From JABDCI01 sp964475835 (lineage in GTDB: Bacteria; Verrucomicrobiota; Verrucomicrobiia; JABWAM01), in assembly GCA_964475835.1 (NCBI GenBank), contig CAYYYL010000002.1, positions 120,496-184,495 on the forward strand: 64,000 nucleotides of DNA, read 5' to 3'. This document shows, one piece after another, positions 36,549 to 46,029 of this stretch (position 1 is its first letter; each line of letters opens with the position of its first letter). Below the pieces are notes generated by a model. The model did no database searches and had not been told where the DNA came from. It saw only the letters and a program-made list of their open reading frames with translations. Position numbers and translations under genes: made by a program.

Positions 36549-37193
36549 TCAGAAGTTGACGAGTTTTTCGGGGACAATGATCATGTCATCAGGTTTCAAT
36601 TCCACATCGTTTTCCACGTTGCCGTCCTTGAAAACCGATTGAACATCCACGGTGATTTTTTCTCCCTTCCCATCGGGGGTTTTTCGAATGAGCTGCACGC
36701 GTTTTCCGTTGGCGAACGATCCGAACCCGCCCGCCTTCACAATGGCCTGACTCACCGTATATTTGGCATCGGAGGGGAGCTCCTGCGCTCCCTGCAAACG
36801 AACCTGTCCCACCACAAACACCTGCTTTGGGCGCAATGCGGCGGCTTTTCGTGAGGTCTCCTCAACGGAAAGGAGCACGGTCGCCTGATGGTAAAGATCC
36901 TTCTCCAATAGTTTTCGAATGTCCTGGGTGGCCTGGATCAGGGATTTCCCCCCCACCTGGACACGCCCAAAGTAGGGAATCTCCAGTTCCCCTGTGGGAG
37001 ACACCGTCAGAAGGCGGGGATCGTCCCGATCTTCGATGACACGGTAATTCAATTTGTCGCCTGCGAGAATCACATAGGATTCTCGTTCCGGGGGCTTTGG
37101 ATCTGTCGGCGAAGGATCAGCACCTTGAACCCCGGTCATCGCCAGGAAAAGCAAGGATAAGACCCAGCCACGTTTAAAATTGATGAATGACAT
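36549..37193 (-). CDS. wza: Wza-type polysaccharide export protein (single SLBB domain)
   Basis: 214 residues. A signal peptide ends near VQGADPS. The poly_export domain has GDKLNYRVIEDRDDPRLLTV and SPTGELEIPYFGRVQVGGKS. One SLBB ligand domain contains KQVFVVGQVRLQGAQELPSD. It is shorter than E. coli Wza (379), lacking the outer helical ring, and has no lipobox Cys. The separate outer-membrane barrel protein next door may supply the missing pore. An alternative GTG start at 37205 would overlap the barrel gene further. Confidence 0.9.
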   Translation of the reverse strand: MSFINFKRGWVLSLLFLAMTGVQGADPSPTDPKPPERESYVILAGDKLNYRVIEDRDDPRLLTVSPTGELEIPYFGRVQVGGKSLIQATQDIRKLLEKDLYHQATVLLSVEETSRKAAALRPKQVFVVGQVRLQGAQELPSDAKYTVSQAIVKAGGFGSFANGKRVQLIRKTPDGKGEKITVDVQSVFKDGNVENDVELKPDDMIIVPEKLVNF

Positions 37194-38427
37194 CGATGAA
37201 AACACGGTTTTGTTCGTAGTCGAAGGGCTTTTTGGAATCCTTCGCCAGATATTGATACCCCAGAGTCAGGGATGTCTGCTCGAAAAGTTGATATTCGAAC
37301 TGGGGTGCGACTCCATAGCGAATCCCCTGGTCCGCGGTGGATGATCCGGAGTCTTCATAGTATTGGAAAAAAAGATTCAGGGATGAACTGACATGCCGAA
37401 TCACCTCGGCGGTGGCCCTGTAGTTGAGTTCGTACACATCCGTGAAATTGGAACCGATTCCTGGTTCCGTCATCCGACGCACCTCAGCCGAGTGATGTAT
37501 GAAACGGTTCAATTGATTATCAAGGGAAAAGGAAAAAACAACGGCTCCGAAGTCTTGATTATCGAGAATGGCCCCGCCCCGGTCAAAGCTTGTCCCTTGA
37601 AAACGCACTTCCCCGCTTCCCCGAAGATAGTCCGAAATCACCGTGTCTGCAAAAACACCGGCACTGTAACCCGAGCTATTGTTCTGAAAGGGTTTCTCAT
37701 AGTCCGTCAATGTGTAGTTTCCCAGAACGCCCACGGTCCATTGGGAAGCTACCCGGCATCCGGCTTTGGCGTAAAAGCGATCCGTCGAATGATCCAGGGT
37801 GTCGAATCGACTCTCGAGGGAGGTGAAGGTGTCATGATCGTATCCGGTTTGAAGCAACAGCTTGTTAAGGTCCCATTCCGCACTGATGCCCACGGTGTTC
37901 GTCAGTCGGCGGAACGTGGAAATGCGACTCAACTGGGGAACCTCGGTCGGATCCTGCTGAAGGGCGATGATATCGTGCAGATTGAAGCGGATGTCCCTCA
38001 CGTAGATGTCCAGATTAAGTAGGGAGCCGGGTCGGATCAGGACTGTTGAAGAATCGAGATCCGAGTGATTCCAATATTTTGAAAAAGCCAGATCCAGGGA
38101 GAGACTCAAATGATTGAGTTGGGATAAAGGCCAGTCCGCCTCCATTCCAACATGAGGAGTCGTGATGAAATCGTCCTGCTCGGTGGTCGCGGAGAGACCG
38201 ATATTGTCATTATATTCCTGACGCAGGCCTCCATTAAAACGGAACTCCACATGGCCCAGTTTGAAATTGTAAGCATGCTCCTCATTTTGTCGGGCGGCTC
38301 GGCGGGCATCCGCAGCTTCCACGCCTGTGGATGAAATGGGGGCAGCAAACTGTCCCCAAACCAAAGAACCTTGGAATGCGGCGCCAAGTAACATGATGAG
38401 GTGGGCTCGTCTTAGCTTGGGAGGCAC
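37174..38427 (-). CDS. Outer-membrane beta-barrel protein of the polysaccharide locus
   Basis: 417 residues. A signal peptide (IMLLGAAFQGSLVWGQ) precedes the mature chain. Long amphipathic beta strands such as LSLSLDLAFSKYWNHSDLDS and QTSLTLGYQYLAKDSKKPFD fill it, and it ends with an aromatic residue (VIHQF) as needed for BAM-mediated insertion. It is the first gene of the cluster, where EpsL/VpsM-like barrels are also found. It may form the outer-membrane exit for a truncated Wza. It overlaps the wza start region by about 20 bases. Confidence 0.8.
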   Translation of the reverse strand: MPPKLRRAHLIMLLGAAFQGSLVWGQFAAPISSTGVEAADARRAARQNEEHAYNFKLGHVEFRFNGGLRQEYNDNIGLSATTEQDDFITTPHVGMEADWPLSQLNHLSLSLDLAFSKYWNHSDLDSSTVLIRPGSLLNLDIYVRDIRFNLHDIIALQQDPTEVPQLSRISTFRRLTNTVGISAEWDLNKLLLQTGYDHDTFTSLESRFDTLDHSTDRFYAKAGCRVASQWTVGVLGNYTLTDYEKPFQNNSSGYSAGVFADTVISDYLRGSGEVRFQGTSFDRGGAILDNQDFGAVVFSFSLDNQLNRFIHHSAEVRRMTEPGIGSNFTDVYELNYRATAEVIRHVSSSLNLFFQYYEDSGSSTADQGIRYGVAPQFEYQLFEQTSLTLGYQYLAKDSKKPFDYEQNRVFIDVIHQF

Positions 38428-38559
38428 GGGTACATGGGGCTTTTAGCAGTCCTCATCCGAACCTGAAAGCTTTTTCAAGTCTTTGCGGGCCAGTCGGCTA
38501 CGGAAGGTCTATGCCACCAGAGGAAGGAGCCTGGGTTCATCCATTCACTCGGAAAATTC

Positions 38560-38588
38560 TTGGTTTGGTGGGGCATTCTGGGTATGAC
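38560..38588 (+). promoter_or_regulatory. Predicted promoter of the flavin reductase gene
   Basis: TTGGTT (38560-38565) and TATGAC (38583-38588) are 17 bases apart. The predicted start of transcription falls within a base or two of the chosen ATG at 38595, so the mRNA could be leaderless. Confidence 0.4.
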
Positions 38589-38594
38589 TCCGCC

Positions 38595-39335
38595 ATGGCG
38601 AAACAAATCCTTGAATGTACGGTGTCAAAAGTGATCCAGGAAACCTCGGATGTGAAGACCCTTCATATCGACTGGCCTCAGGGTGTGGACTATGATTTCA
38701 AGACGGGACAGTTCATCACCATCTTTCTCCCCTCCGATACCAAGACCAAGCGGGCTTACTCGCTTTCCTCCTGTGAACTGGATCGCGGTTTTTTCGAAAT
38801 CACCATCAAGAAAATGGGTAATTTCGGAGCCAAAATGAACGAGATCGCCCAGGACAACATGAAGTTGATGGTGATCCCTCCTGTGGGCAAGTTCACTCTT
38901 CCCGAAGATCCCAAAAAAGATGTCATCTGCGTTGCCGGTGGAAGTGGAATCACTCCGTTTCGGGGATTTGTGCGCTACTGCAATGTGAAACGCCCTGAAA
39001 CCCGAATCACCATTCTCTACAGTGTTCGCGTCCCCGACGACACCATCTTCAAGGCGGAGTTCGAGAAGCTTGCTGCGGACAATCCCAACTTCAAATTTCA
39101 TGTCACCTGCACGCGGGCAACCCCCGATCGCGGTTTCAATGGGGTGTGGAATGGCCGACACGGCCGAGTGGATGCCGCCTACATCCGCGAGCACATTCGG
39201 GACCAGAGCAACACGGTGTTCTACGCGTGTGGTCCCAACGATCTCGTTGAATTTGCCGAAAAACTGGTGGTCGAGGAGATGAAGATTCCGAAGGAGCAGA
39301 TGCGCACCGAGAAATGGGGCGACATCAAGATTTAA
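38595..39335 (+). CDS. FAD/NAD(P)-binding flavin reductase without iron-sulfur domain
   Basis: 246 residues, ferredoxin:NADP reductase fold. The FAD-binding motif is RAYSLSS. The NAD(P) pocket has VICVAGGSGITPFRGFVRYC, and the C-terminal CGP motif is in TVFYACGPNDLVEFAEKL. No [2Fe-2S] cysteine cluster follows, so electrons must pass to a separate acceptor. The ATG at 38595 begins just before ECTVSKVIQETSDVKTLHID. An in-frame ATG at 38511 would add 28 unrelated residues. It lies 13 bases from the convergent csp gene. Confidence 0.88.
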   Translation: MAKQILECTVSKVIQETSDVKTLHIDWPQGVDYDFKTGQFITIFLPSDTKTKRAYSLSSCELDRGFFEITIKKMGNFGAKMNEIAQDNMKLMVIPPVGKFTLPEDPKKDVICVAGGSGITPFRGFVRYCNVKRPETRITILYSVRVPDDTIFKAEFEKLAADNPNFKFHVTCTRATPDRGFNGVWNGRHGRVDAAYIREHIRDQSNTVFYACGPNDLVEFAEKLVVEEMKIPKEQMRTEKWGDIKI

Positions 39336-39347
39336 GGAGCGAACTTC

Positions 39348-39554
39348 TTAGACGACGGGTTTGATGTCCGTGGCTTTGGCGCCCTTGGCATCCTGCACGA
39401 TTTCAAACTCCACCAATTGTCCCTCGGTCAGGGTCTTGAAACCTTCTCCGCTGATGTTGGAGTAGTGCGCAAACACATCGTCCCCTCCGCCCTCCTGCTG
39501 GATGAAACCGTAACCCTTTTTTTCATTGAACCACTTGACGGTACCACGGGGCAT
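39348..39554 (-). CDS. Cold-shock domain protein
   Basis: 68 residues forming a single cold-shock (OB-fold) domain that binds single-stranded RNA or DNA. RNP1 is KKGYGFI and RNP2 is DVFAHYS, both intact. Length and sequence match CspA-type chaperones: MPRGTVKWFNEKKGYGFIQQ to GAKATDIKPVV. No Shine-Dalgarno is evident. About 145 bases of untranslated or promoter DNA lie upstream before the aroC start. Confidence 0.97.
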   Translation of the reverse strand: MPRGTVKWFNEKKGYGFIQQEGGGDDVFAHYSNISGEGFKTLTEGQLVEFEIVQDAKGAKATDIKPVV

Positions 39555-39751
39555 AAGACAAAAAGTAAGCGTTTGGAAAATGCATGACGTGACGCCACGC
39601 GCTTCAATAGAAATGAGAACCCTTCACCTGCTTCTGTTAAAGACGAAGCCTCGGTGTTAGTCAATGCGAAACTCTCTCCTTTCCGAACTCATTGCCTTGC
39701 AATCATCTCCAAATCGAGGCATCATGTGTCCATCCTTTTTCATTCTTTGAC

Positions 39752-40831
39752 ATGAGCTCCAACACGTTTGGTCATCTGTTTCGGGTCACGACTTTTGGTG
39801 AATCGCATGGCGGTGCCGTGGGGGTGGTGGTGGACGGGTGTCCGCCACGATTGAAATTGAGCGCCGACGACATCCAGCCTGATTTGAATCGGCGAAAACC
39901 CGGCCAGAGTTCCATCGTCACCCAGCGCAAGGAGGAGGACCGTGTTGAGATTCTTTCCGGAGTTTTTCAAAATCTAACCACGGGAACCCCTATTGGAATG
40001 ATGGTTCGGAACCAGGATGCCCGCTCGGACGCTTATTCTGAAATTCAGACAAAGTACCGGCCTTCCCACGCGGACTATACGTATTTCGCCAAATTTGGCA
40101 TCCGTAACTGGCAGGGCGGCGGGCGGGCCTCCGCCCGTGAAACCATCGGTCGGGTGGCTGCCGGGGCCGTGGCCCGAAAGTGGCTGCGCGAAGCGTTTGG
40201 CGTCGAGGTTCTTGCCTATGTGAAGAGGGTTCACAAGATCGAGGCGAAAATCGATCCCGCACGGGTCACATTCAAACAGGTTGAATCCAATATCGTACGC
40301 TGCCCTTCCCCGTCCTTGGCCTCCCGAATGATCTCCCTTATCGAGCGAATGAGGCGTGACGGAGACTCCGTGGGTGGCGTGATCGAGTGTGTCGCCCGGG
40401 GAGTTCCCGCAGGCTGGGGAGCGCCGGTGTTCGACAAACTCGAAGCGGATTTGGCCAAGGCACTGCTCTCGCTTCCGGCGAGTAAGGGATTTGAGATTGG
40501 CTCCGGTTTTGAAGGCACCCTGCTTCGCGGATCCGAACACAATGACGCCTTTGTGGTGCGCGGGAACCGGGTGGGAACAGCGACCAACCGATCCGGCGGC
40601 GTACAGGGAGGCATCAGCAATGGCGAGCCTATCATCGTCCGGGTGGCATTCAAGCCCACGGCCACCATCATGAGATCCCAGAAGACCATCGATACCCGTC
40701 ATCGTTCCACGATTTTGAACCCGAAGGGACGTCACGATCCGTGCGTCCTTCCCCGGGCGGTTCCCATGGTGGAGGCCATGATGCTCCTTGTATTGGCGGA
40801 CCACGCCCTCCGACACCGCGCAATCCGGTAA
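39752..40831 (+). CDS. aroC: Chorismate synthase
   Basis: Last step of the shikimate pathway: EPSP to chorismate, needing reduced FMN. The 359 residues have FGESHGGAVGVVVDGCPP, the RRKPGQSSIVTQRKEEDRVE segment, and the FMN-binding GGGRASARETIGRVAAGAVA. The C-terminal half has GVQGGISNGEPIIVRVAFKP and KGRHDPCVLPRAVPMVEAM. Its product is the substrate of the pabB gene two genes downstream. No Shine-Dalgarno is seen. Confidence 0.98.
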   Translation: MSSNTFGHLFRVTTFGESHGGAVGVVVDGCPPRLKLSADDIQPDLNRRKPGQSSIVTQRKEEDRVEILSGVFQNLTTGTPIGMMVRNQDARSDAYSEIQTKYRPSHADYTYFAKFGIRNWQGGGRASARETIGRVAAGAVARKWLREAFGVEVLAYVKRVHKIEAKIDPARVTFKQVESNIVRCPSPSLASRMISLIERMRRDGDSVGGVIECVARGVPAGWGAPVFDKLEADLAKALLSLPASKGFEIGSGFEGTLLRGSEHNDAFVVRGNRVGTATNRSGGVQGGISNGEPIIVRVAFKPTATIMRSQKTIDTRHRSTILNPKGRHDPCVLPRAVPMVEAMMLLVLADHALRHRAIR

Positions 40832-40886
40832 TATTTTTGTCAAGCATGCCGATAGTGACAATAAGCTGTTAACCAGGCACCCTAAC

Positions 40887-40903
40887 GATCAGGTCGTCTG
40901 ATC
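40887..40903. promoter_or_regulatory. Palindrome upstream of the LOG-family gene
   Basis: Perfect inverted repeat GATCAG (40887-40892), five bases, CTGATC (40898-40903), ending 25 bases before the LOG start. A further inverted pair TTGTCA (40837-40842) and TGACAA (40856-40861), 13 bases apart, lies upstream. Either could be an operator; the first could also be an RNA hairpin. The regulator is unknown. Confidence 0.45.
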
Positions 40904-40928
40904 TCCAACCATCCAAAGGGACTTTACC

Positions 40929-41585
40929 ATGGACCGAAGCATCTACGATTTCGCAAGCCAGGATACCTGGCGCATTTTTCGAATCATGGCGGAGTTCGTC
41001 GAATCGTTTGAAACGATGTCGCGCATCGGAAAAGCTGTGACCATTTTCGGATCTGCGCGCACCCGACCGGGAAATATTTATTATAAAAAGGCGGTCCGCA
41101 CCGGTTATCTTCTCGCCAAGCAGAAATTTGCCGTCATTACCGGCGGGGGGCCCGGCATCATGGAAGCCGCAAATCGAGGGGCAAAGAAGGCCGGCGGCAT
41201 TTCCGTGGGATTAAATATTCATCTTCCCACCGAACAAAAGCCCAATCCGTATCAAACGCACCCGATGAATTTTCACTACTTTTTCTGTAGAAAAGTTTGT
41301 TTTGTGAAGTACGCATCGGCTTTTATTCTATTTCCCGGTGGATTCGGAACCTTGGATGAATTTTTTGAGGCAATCACCCTGATGCAAACCGATCGCATCG
41401 ATCGCTTCCCGGTTGTCCTTGTTGGCAAGGAGTACTGGATGGGGATGACTAAGTGGATCAAGAACACGATGGTCAAGAACGCCATGATTTCAATCGAGGA
41501 TCCCGACCTGTTCCGCATCATTGATGAACCTGAAGAGATTGTTGATTATGTTCATCAATTCTGTAGTTCTACAGGGAGATGTTGA
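40929..41585 (+). CDS. LOG-family (TIGR00730) protein
   Basis: 218 residues, Rossmann-like fold with GGGPGIMEA (72-80) and PGGFGTLDE (136-144), the catalytic signature of phosphoribohydrolases that cleave nucleotide N-glycosidic bonds. Plant LOG enzymes release cytokinins; the substrate of most bacterial members is unknown. It is one of few genes here with a fair Shine-Dalgarno (AAGGGA, nine bases before ATG). It overlaps pabB by seven bases. Confidence 0.9.
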   Translation: MDRSIYDFASQDTWRIFRIMAEFVESFETMSRIGKAVTIFGSARTRPGNIYYKKAVRTGYLLAKQKFAVITGGGPGIMEAANRGAKKAGGISVGLNIHLPTEQKPNPYQTHPMNFHYFFCRKVCFVKYASAFILFPGGFGTLDEFFEAITLMQTDRIDRFPVVLVGKEYWMGMTKWIKNTMVKNAMISIEDPDLFRIIDEPEEIVDYVHQFCSSTGRC

Positions 41586-42994
41586 TTGAAATCGAATACG
41601 ATCCGATAAAGGCATTCACCCGCCTGCGGCATTTGCCGTTCGTCGCGTTTCTCGATTCCGCGCGTTTTCACGCCCAGCATGGTCGATACTCCTTTCTGGC
41701 GGCGGATCCCCGTTTCACGCTTTATTCCGGGAATGACGACGTTCGTCTTCAGCGCGGAGGCTCCATTCTTTCGTGGAAAGCCAATCCTTGGGAGGCGCTT
41801 GATGGCATGCTTTCCCGCTTTCGCCTTCCCCGCGAACAGGCCCCGGAGGAACTTCCTGCGGGTGCCGCCATCGGATATCTGGGTTACAACATGGGAGGCT
41901 GGCTCGAAAACCTCCCTTCCCCGAAAGCCCCCCTGCTCCCCGCCCCGGATTCATGGTTTGGATTTTACGATGTCGTGCTCGCATTCGATCATCTTGAAAA
42001 ACGTGGCTGGCTCATTTCCAGTGGCCTCGACGAGAGTGGTTCCACGAGTCGTCGTCAGGAGGAGTTTCGCCGGGATCAGTTTCTGGATGAGCTGCAAACC
42101 GAGGTCGTGATTTTTCCCAATACCCCATGTCATGAGCCGGTAATTCAATCCTGCATTCCATCCGAAATCCATCAAGCAGCCATTCGAAAAGCACTGGATT
42201 ACATACGGACCGGCGACATCTATCAGGTCAATCTGGCCCATCCTTTTACGGGATATCTCCCTGAGCGCCCTGATGAAACGTATCTGCGTTTACGAGCATG
42301 CAACCCCGCACCCTTTGGGGCATACCTCGATTTTGGTCCGGGGCAGGTCCTTTCCTCCTCTCCGGAACGCTTTCTTAAACTCAACCGTCGCAAGGTGCAG
42401 ACACGCCCCATCAAGGGAACTTGTGCACGGACAGGGGTGACCGCAGCGGATTGGAAAAGAGCGGATGAGCTCCTTCGTTCAGCTAAAAACGGCGCAGAAC
42501 TCCTGATGATCACCGATCTTCTTCGAAATGATCTGGGCCGGGTGGCGGAATACGGCTCGGTCCGGGTTCCGGAGCTTGTGCGACTCGAAGAATATGAAAC
42601 CGTCTACCACCTCACTTCCACGGTGGAAGCGTCCCTTCGACCGGATCACCTGCATCTTGACGCCCTCTCGGCCTGTTTCCCGGGGGGATCCATAACGGGC
42701 GCCCCCAAGCTTCGATCCATGGAGATCATTCATGAACTGGAGCCTCATGGACGTGGTATCTACACGGGGTCTATCGGGTATTTTGGATTCAACGGCGTTT
42801 CCGATTTCAACATCGCCATCAGAACCCTTCACCATCAGGAGGGGAATGTCTGCTTTCACGTGGGGGGGGGCATTGTGGCCGATTCAGATCCGGCGGCGGA
42901 ATATCAGGAAACGCTGGATAAAGCCCAGGGAATGCTGAGATTGTGGAAGCCGGGTGTCCAGTCCCGGATTTCCAAGTCGGAACATCTCGGATAG
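41579..42994 (+). CDS. pabB: Aminodeoxychorismate synthase component I
   Basis: 471 residues. It forms 4-amino-4-deoxychorismate from chorismate and ammonia for folate. The loop RPIKGTCARTG (276-286) carries Lys279, the PabB hallmark (TrpE enzymes have Ala at that position). The Mg/chorismate motif is in LLMITDLLRNDLGRVAEYGS, and SITGAPKLRSMEIIHELEP is also conserved. The glutaminase partner (PabA) is not in the window. The gene follows the LOG gene with an overlap of seven bases. Confidence 0.95.
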   Translation: MLIEIEYDPIKAFTRLRHLPFVAFLDSARFHAQHGRYSFLAADPRFTLYSGNDDVRLQRGGSILSWKANPWEALDGMLSRFRLPREQAPEELPAGAAIGYLGYNMGGWLENLPSPKAPLLPAPDSWFGFYDVVLAFDHLEKRGWLISSGLDESGSTSRRQEEFRRDQFLDELQTEVVIFPNTPCHEPVIQSCIPSEIHQAAIRKALDYIRTGDIYQVNLAHPFTGYLPERPDETYLRLRACNPAPFGAYLDFGPGQVLSSSPERFLKLNRRKVQTRPIKGTCARTGVTAADWKRADELLRSAKNGAELLMITDLLRNDLGRVAEYGSVRVPELVRLEEYETVYHLTSTVEASLRPDHLHLDALSACFPGGSITGAPKLRSMEIIHELEPHGRGIYTGSIGYFGFNGVSDFNIAIRTLHHQEGNVCFHVGGGIVADSDPAAEYQETLDKAQGMLRLWKPGVQSRISKSEHLG

Positions 42995-43017
42995 CCCCTT
43001 ATGCTCCGGATTTCCGC

Positions 43018-43045
43018 TTGCATCCCCCGCTTCTTCAGGTAGATT
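43018..43045 (+). promoter_or_regulatory. Candidate promoter of rpsA
   Basis: TTGCAT (43018-43023) and TAGATT (43040-43045) are 16 bases apart. Transcription would start near 43052, so the mRNA would begin with the 43051-43071 hairpin. It follows the pabB stop by 23 bases. Confidence 0.45.
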
Positions 43046-43050
43046 GGATG

Positions 43051-43071
43051 TTTCCCGGGTGAACCGGGAAA
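43051..43071 (+). other. Hairpin 1 in the rpsA leader
   Basis: Perfect eight-pair stem: TTTCCCGG (43051-43058), loop GTGAA, CCGGGAAA (43064-43071). It sits at the predicted 5' end of the rpsA mRNA. Confidence 0.6.
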
Positions 43072-43169
43072 TCGTGGGAACGGCAGGACTTGTCTTAAGA
43101 AACTTTGTCCTCCTCTTCCAGGAACATAAAAACCCAGTCTCCAGTCCAAAAATGGAGGCGCAACCCCAG

Positions 43170-43185
43170 GTCCGACTTGTCGGAC
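43170..43185 (+). other. Hairpin 2 in the rpsA leader
   Basis: GTCCGA, loop CTTG, TCGGAC: six pairs closing a CTTG tetraloop, a very stable loop type. It ends 20 bases before the rpsA ATG. No Shine-Dalgarno lies in between, and a third small stem CTCCA/TGGAG at 43138-43156 precedes it. Confidence 0.6.
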
Positions 43186-43205
43186 TTGAGTTTACAAAGA
43201 AAAAT

Positions 43206-44861
<1,656 letters not shown>

Positions 44862-44925
44862 CCAGGAAGTAAAAACCAGTAAAAAGCTTTTGGCTGGAAG
44901 CGAACGGCTTTCACCTCAAGTTGTC

Positions 44926-44955
44926 AAAGGCCGGACGGAAACGTCCGGCCTTTTT
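44926..44955 (+). terminator. Rho-independent terminator after rpsA
   Basis: GGCCGGACG (44929-44937), GAAA tetraloop, CGTCCGGCC (44942-44950), then five T and more (TTTTTATTTT). Nine perfect pairs with a GNRA loop, preceded by AAA, so partly bidirectional. It isolates rpsA from the atp operon. Confidence 0.95.
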
Positions 44956-45011
44956 ATTTTCCCCGGGAGGGCATGCAACAAGGGGTGGGTTGAAGTCAAA
45001 TTTTGCAACCC

Positions 45012-45029
45012 TTGTGAAATTTTTCACAA
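45012..45029. promoter_or_regulatory. CRP/FNR-type 18-base palindrome upstream of the atp operon
   Basis: TTGTGAAA (45012-45019), two bases, TTTCACAA (45022-45029), perfect dyad. The inner half-sites TGTGA-N6-TCACA equal the E. coli CRP consensus. The centre lies about 16 bases upstream of the -35 box. No crp-like gene is in the window. Confidence 0.75.
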
Positions 45030-45035
45030 TCTTGG

Positions 45036-45064
45036 TTGACCGTTTTTCATGATCTGTTTAAGTT
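45036..45064 (+). promoter_or_regulatory. Predicted promoter of the atp operon
   Basis: TTGACC (45036-45041) and TAAGTT (45059-45064) are 17 bases apart. Transcription would begin near 45071, leaving a leader of about 75 bases before atpB. Confidence 0.6.
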
Positions 45065-45144
45065 TTCCGTTCCCGCTTCGTTCGGAACCGCGGCTTAAAT
45101 CATCATGGTTTGGCCGTCTCAAGCGACGCGCTTTTGCCACCCTC

Positions 45145-45957
45145 ATGCACGAAGAAACCGCACATCATGCGACCTCCGGGTTGCCTCTCCACGCAGTTGA
45201 GCTTTTCAAGCTTGGCTCGGTTTCGATCACCAATTCCATGATCGTCTCATGGATCGTGACGCTTTTAATTATTGTCGTGGTACGTCTGGGGATCAAAGAT
45301 CTGAAACAGGTGCCTTCGGGGTTTCAAAATTTCTTCGAATGGCTGGTCGAATCCCTTTACAGTCTGCTTGAAATGTTTCTGGGGAGTGAGTGGACCCGAA
45401 GGACGTTCTGGTTTTTTGGAACGATTTTTATCTACATTCTTGCCTCCAATTGGATCGGTTTGATTCCGGGATTTATGTCCATCGGTTGGGGAGCAACCGA
45501 CGAGCATGGAACCTTTCACCTGGTCACCCCCCTGTTTCGCGGCGTCAATGCGGATCTGAACAGCACCTTTGCCATGGCGATTGTTTTTTTTGCGGTCTGG
45601 CTCTACTGGTCCCTCACCACCAATGGCATCGGTGGTTTTTTACATCACATATTTGGCGTCAAAGGCGGCTTTAAGGGGATTGCTTTTATTCTTCTCGTTC
45701 CCATTTTTCTTTTCGCGGGAGTTGTGGAAATGGTTTCGATCCTGATCCGCCCCATTTCCCTTTCCTTCCGTTTGTATGGAAATATTTTCGGGGGGGAAAA
45801 CCTTCTGGAGCAGATTTATCATATGTCGGGGTATTTGATTCCCATTCCATTTATGATGCTCGAAACCCTGGTGGGATTCGTGCAGGCCCTTGTTTTCATG
45901 CTGCTCACAACGGTTTTCACCATGACCATGGTGATTCATGATGCCGAGGAACATTAA
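45145..45957 (+). CDS. atpB: F-type ATP synthase subunit a
   Basis: 270-residue polytopic proton-channel subunit of Fo. The essential arginine is Arg209 in ISLSFRLYGNIFGGE. Other markers are FGTIFIYILASNWIGLIPGF and FILLVPIFLFAGVVEMVSIL. It is the first gene of an atpBEFHAGDC operon; no atpI precedes it. The ATG at 45145 begins right before the periplasmic N-terminus. In-frame extension to 45049 adds 32 residues and overlaps the predicted -10 box, so I rejected it. Confidence 0.96.
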   Translation: MHEETAHHATSGLPLHAVELFKLGSVSITNSMIVSWIVTLLIIVVVRLGIKDLKQVPSGFQNFFEWLVESLYSLLEMFLGSEWTRRTFWFFGTIFIYILASNWIGLIPGFMSIGWGATDEHGTFHLVTPLFRGVNADLNSTFAMAIVFFAVWLYWSLTTNGIGGFLHHIFGVKGGFKGIAFILLVPIFLFAGVVEMVSILIRPISLSFRLYGNIFGGENLLEQIYHMSGYLIPIPFMMLETLVGFVQALVFMLLTTVFTMTMVIHDAEEH

Positions 45958-45976
45958 AATTTTATAGATGGTTCAA

Positions 45977-45995
45977 CTGGTGATCGCATCATCAG
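45977..45995 (+). other. Hairpin between atpB and atpE
   Basis: CTGGTGAT (45977-45984), loop CGC, ATCATCAG (45988-45995): eight pairs with one G-U. It lies 20 bases after the atpB stop and 34 before the atpE ATG, where it could stabilise or insulate the atpE message. Confidence 0.5.
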
Positions 45996-46029
45996 GCCGT
46001 CGCACACAACACAACATCAAGGAAATCCA

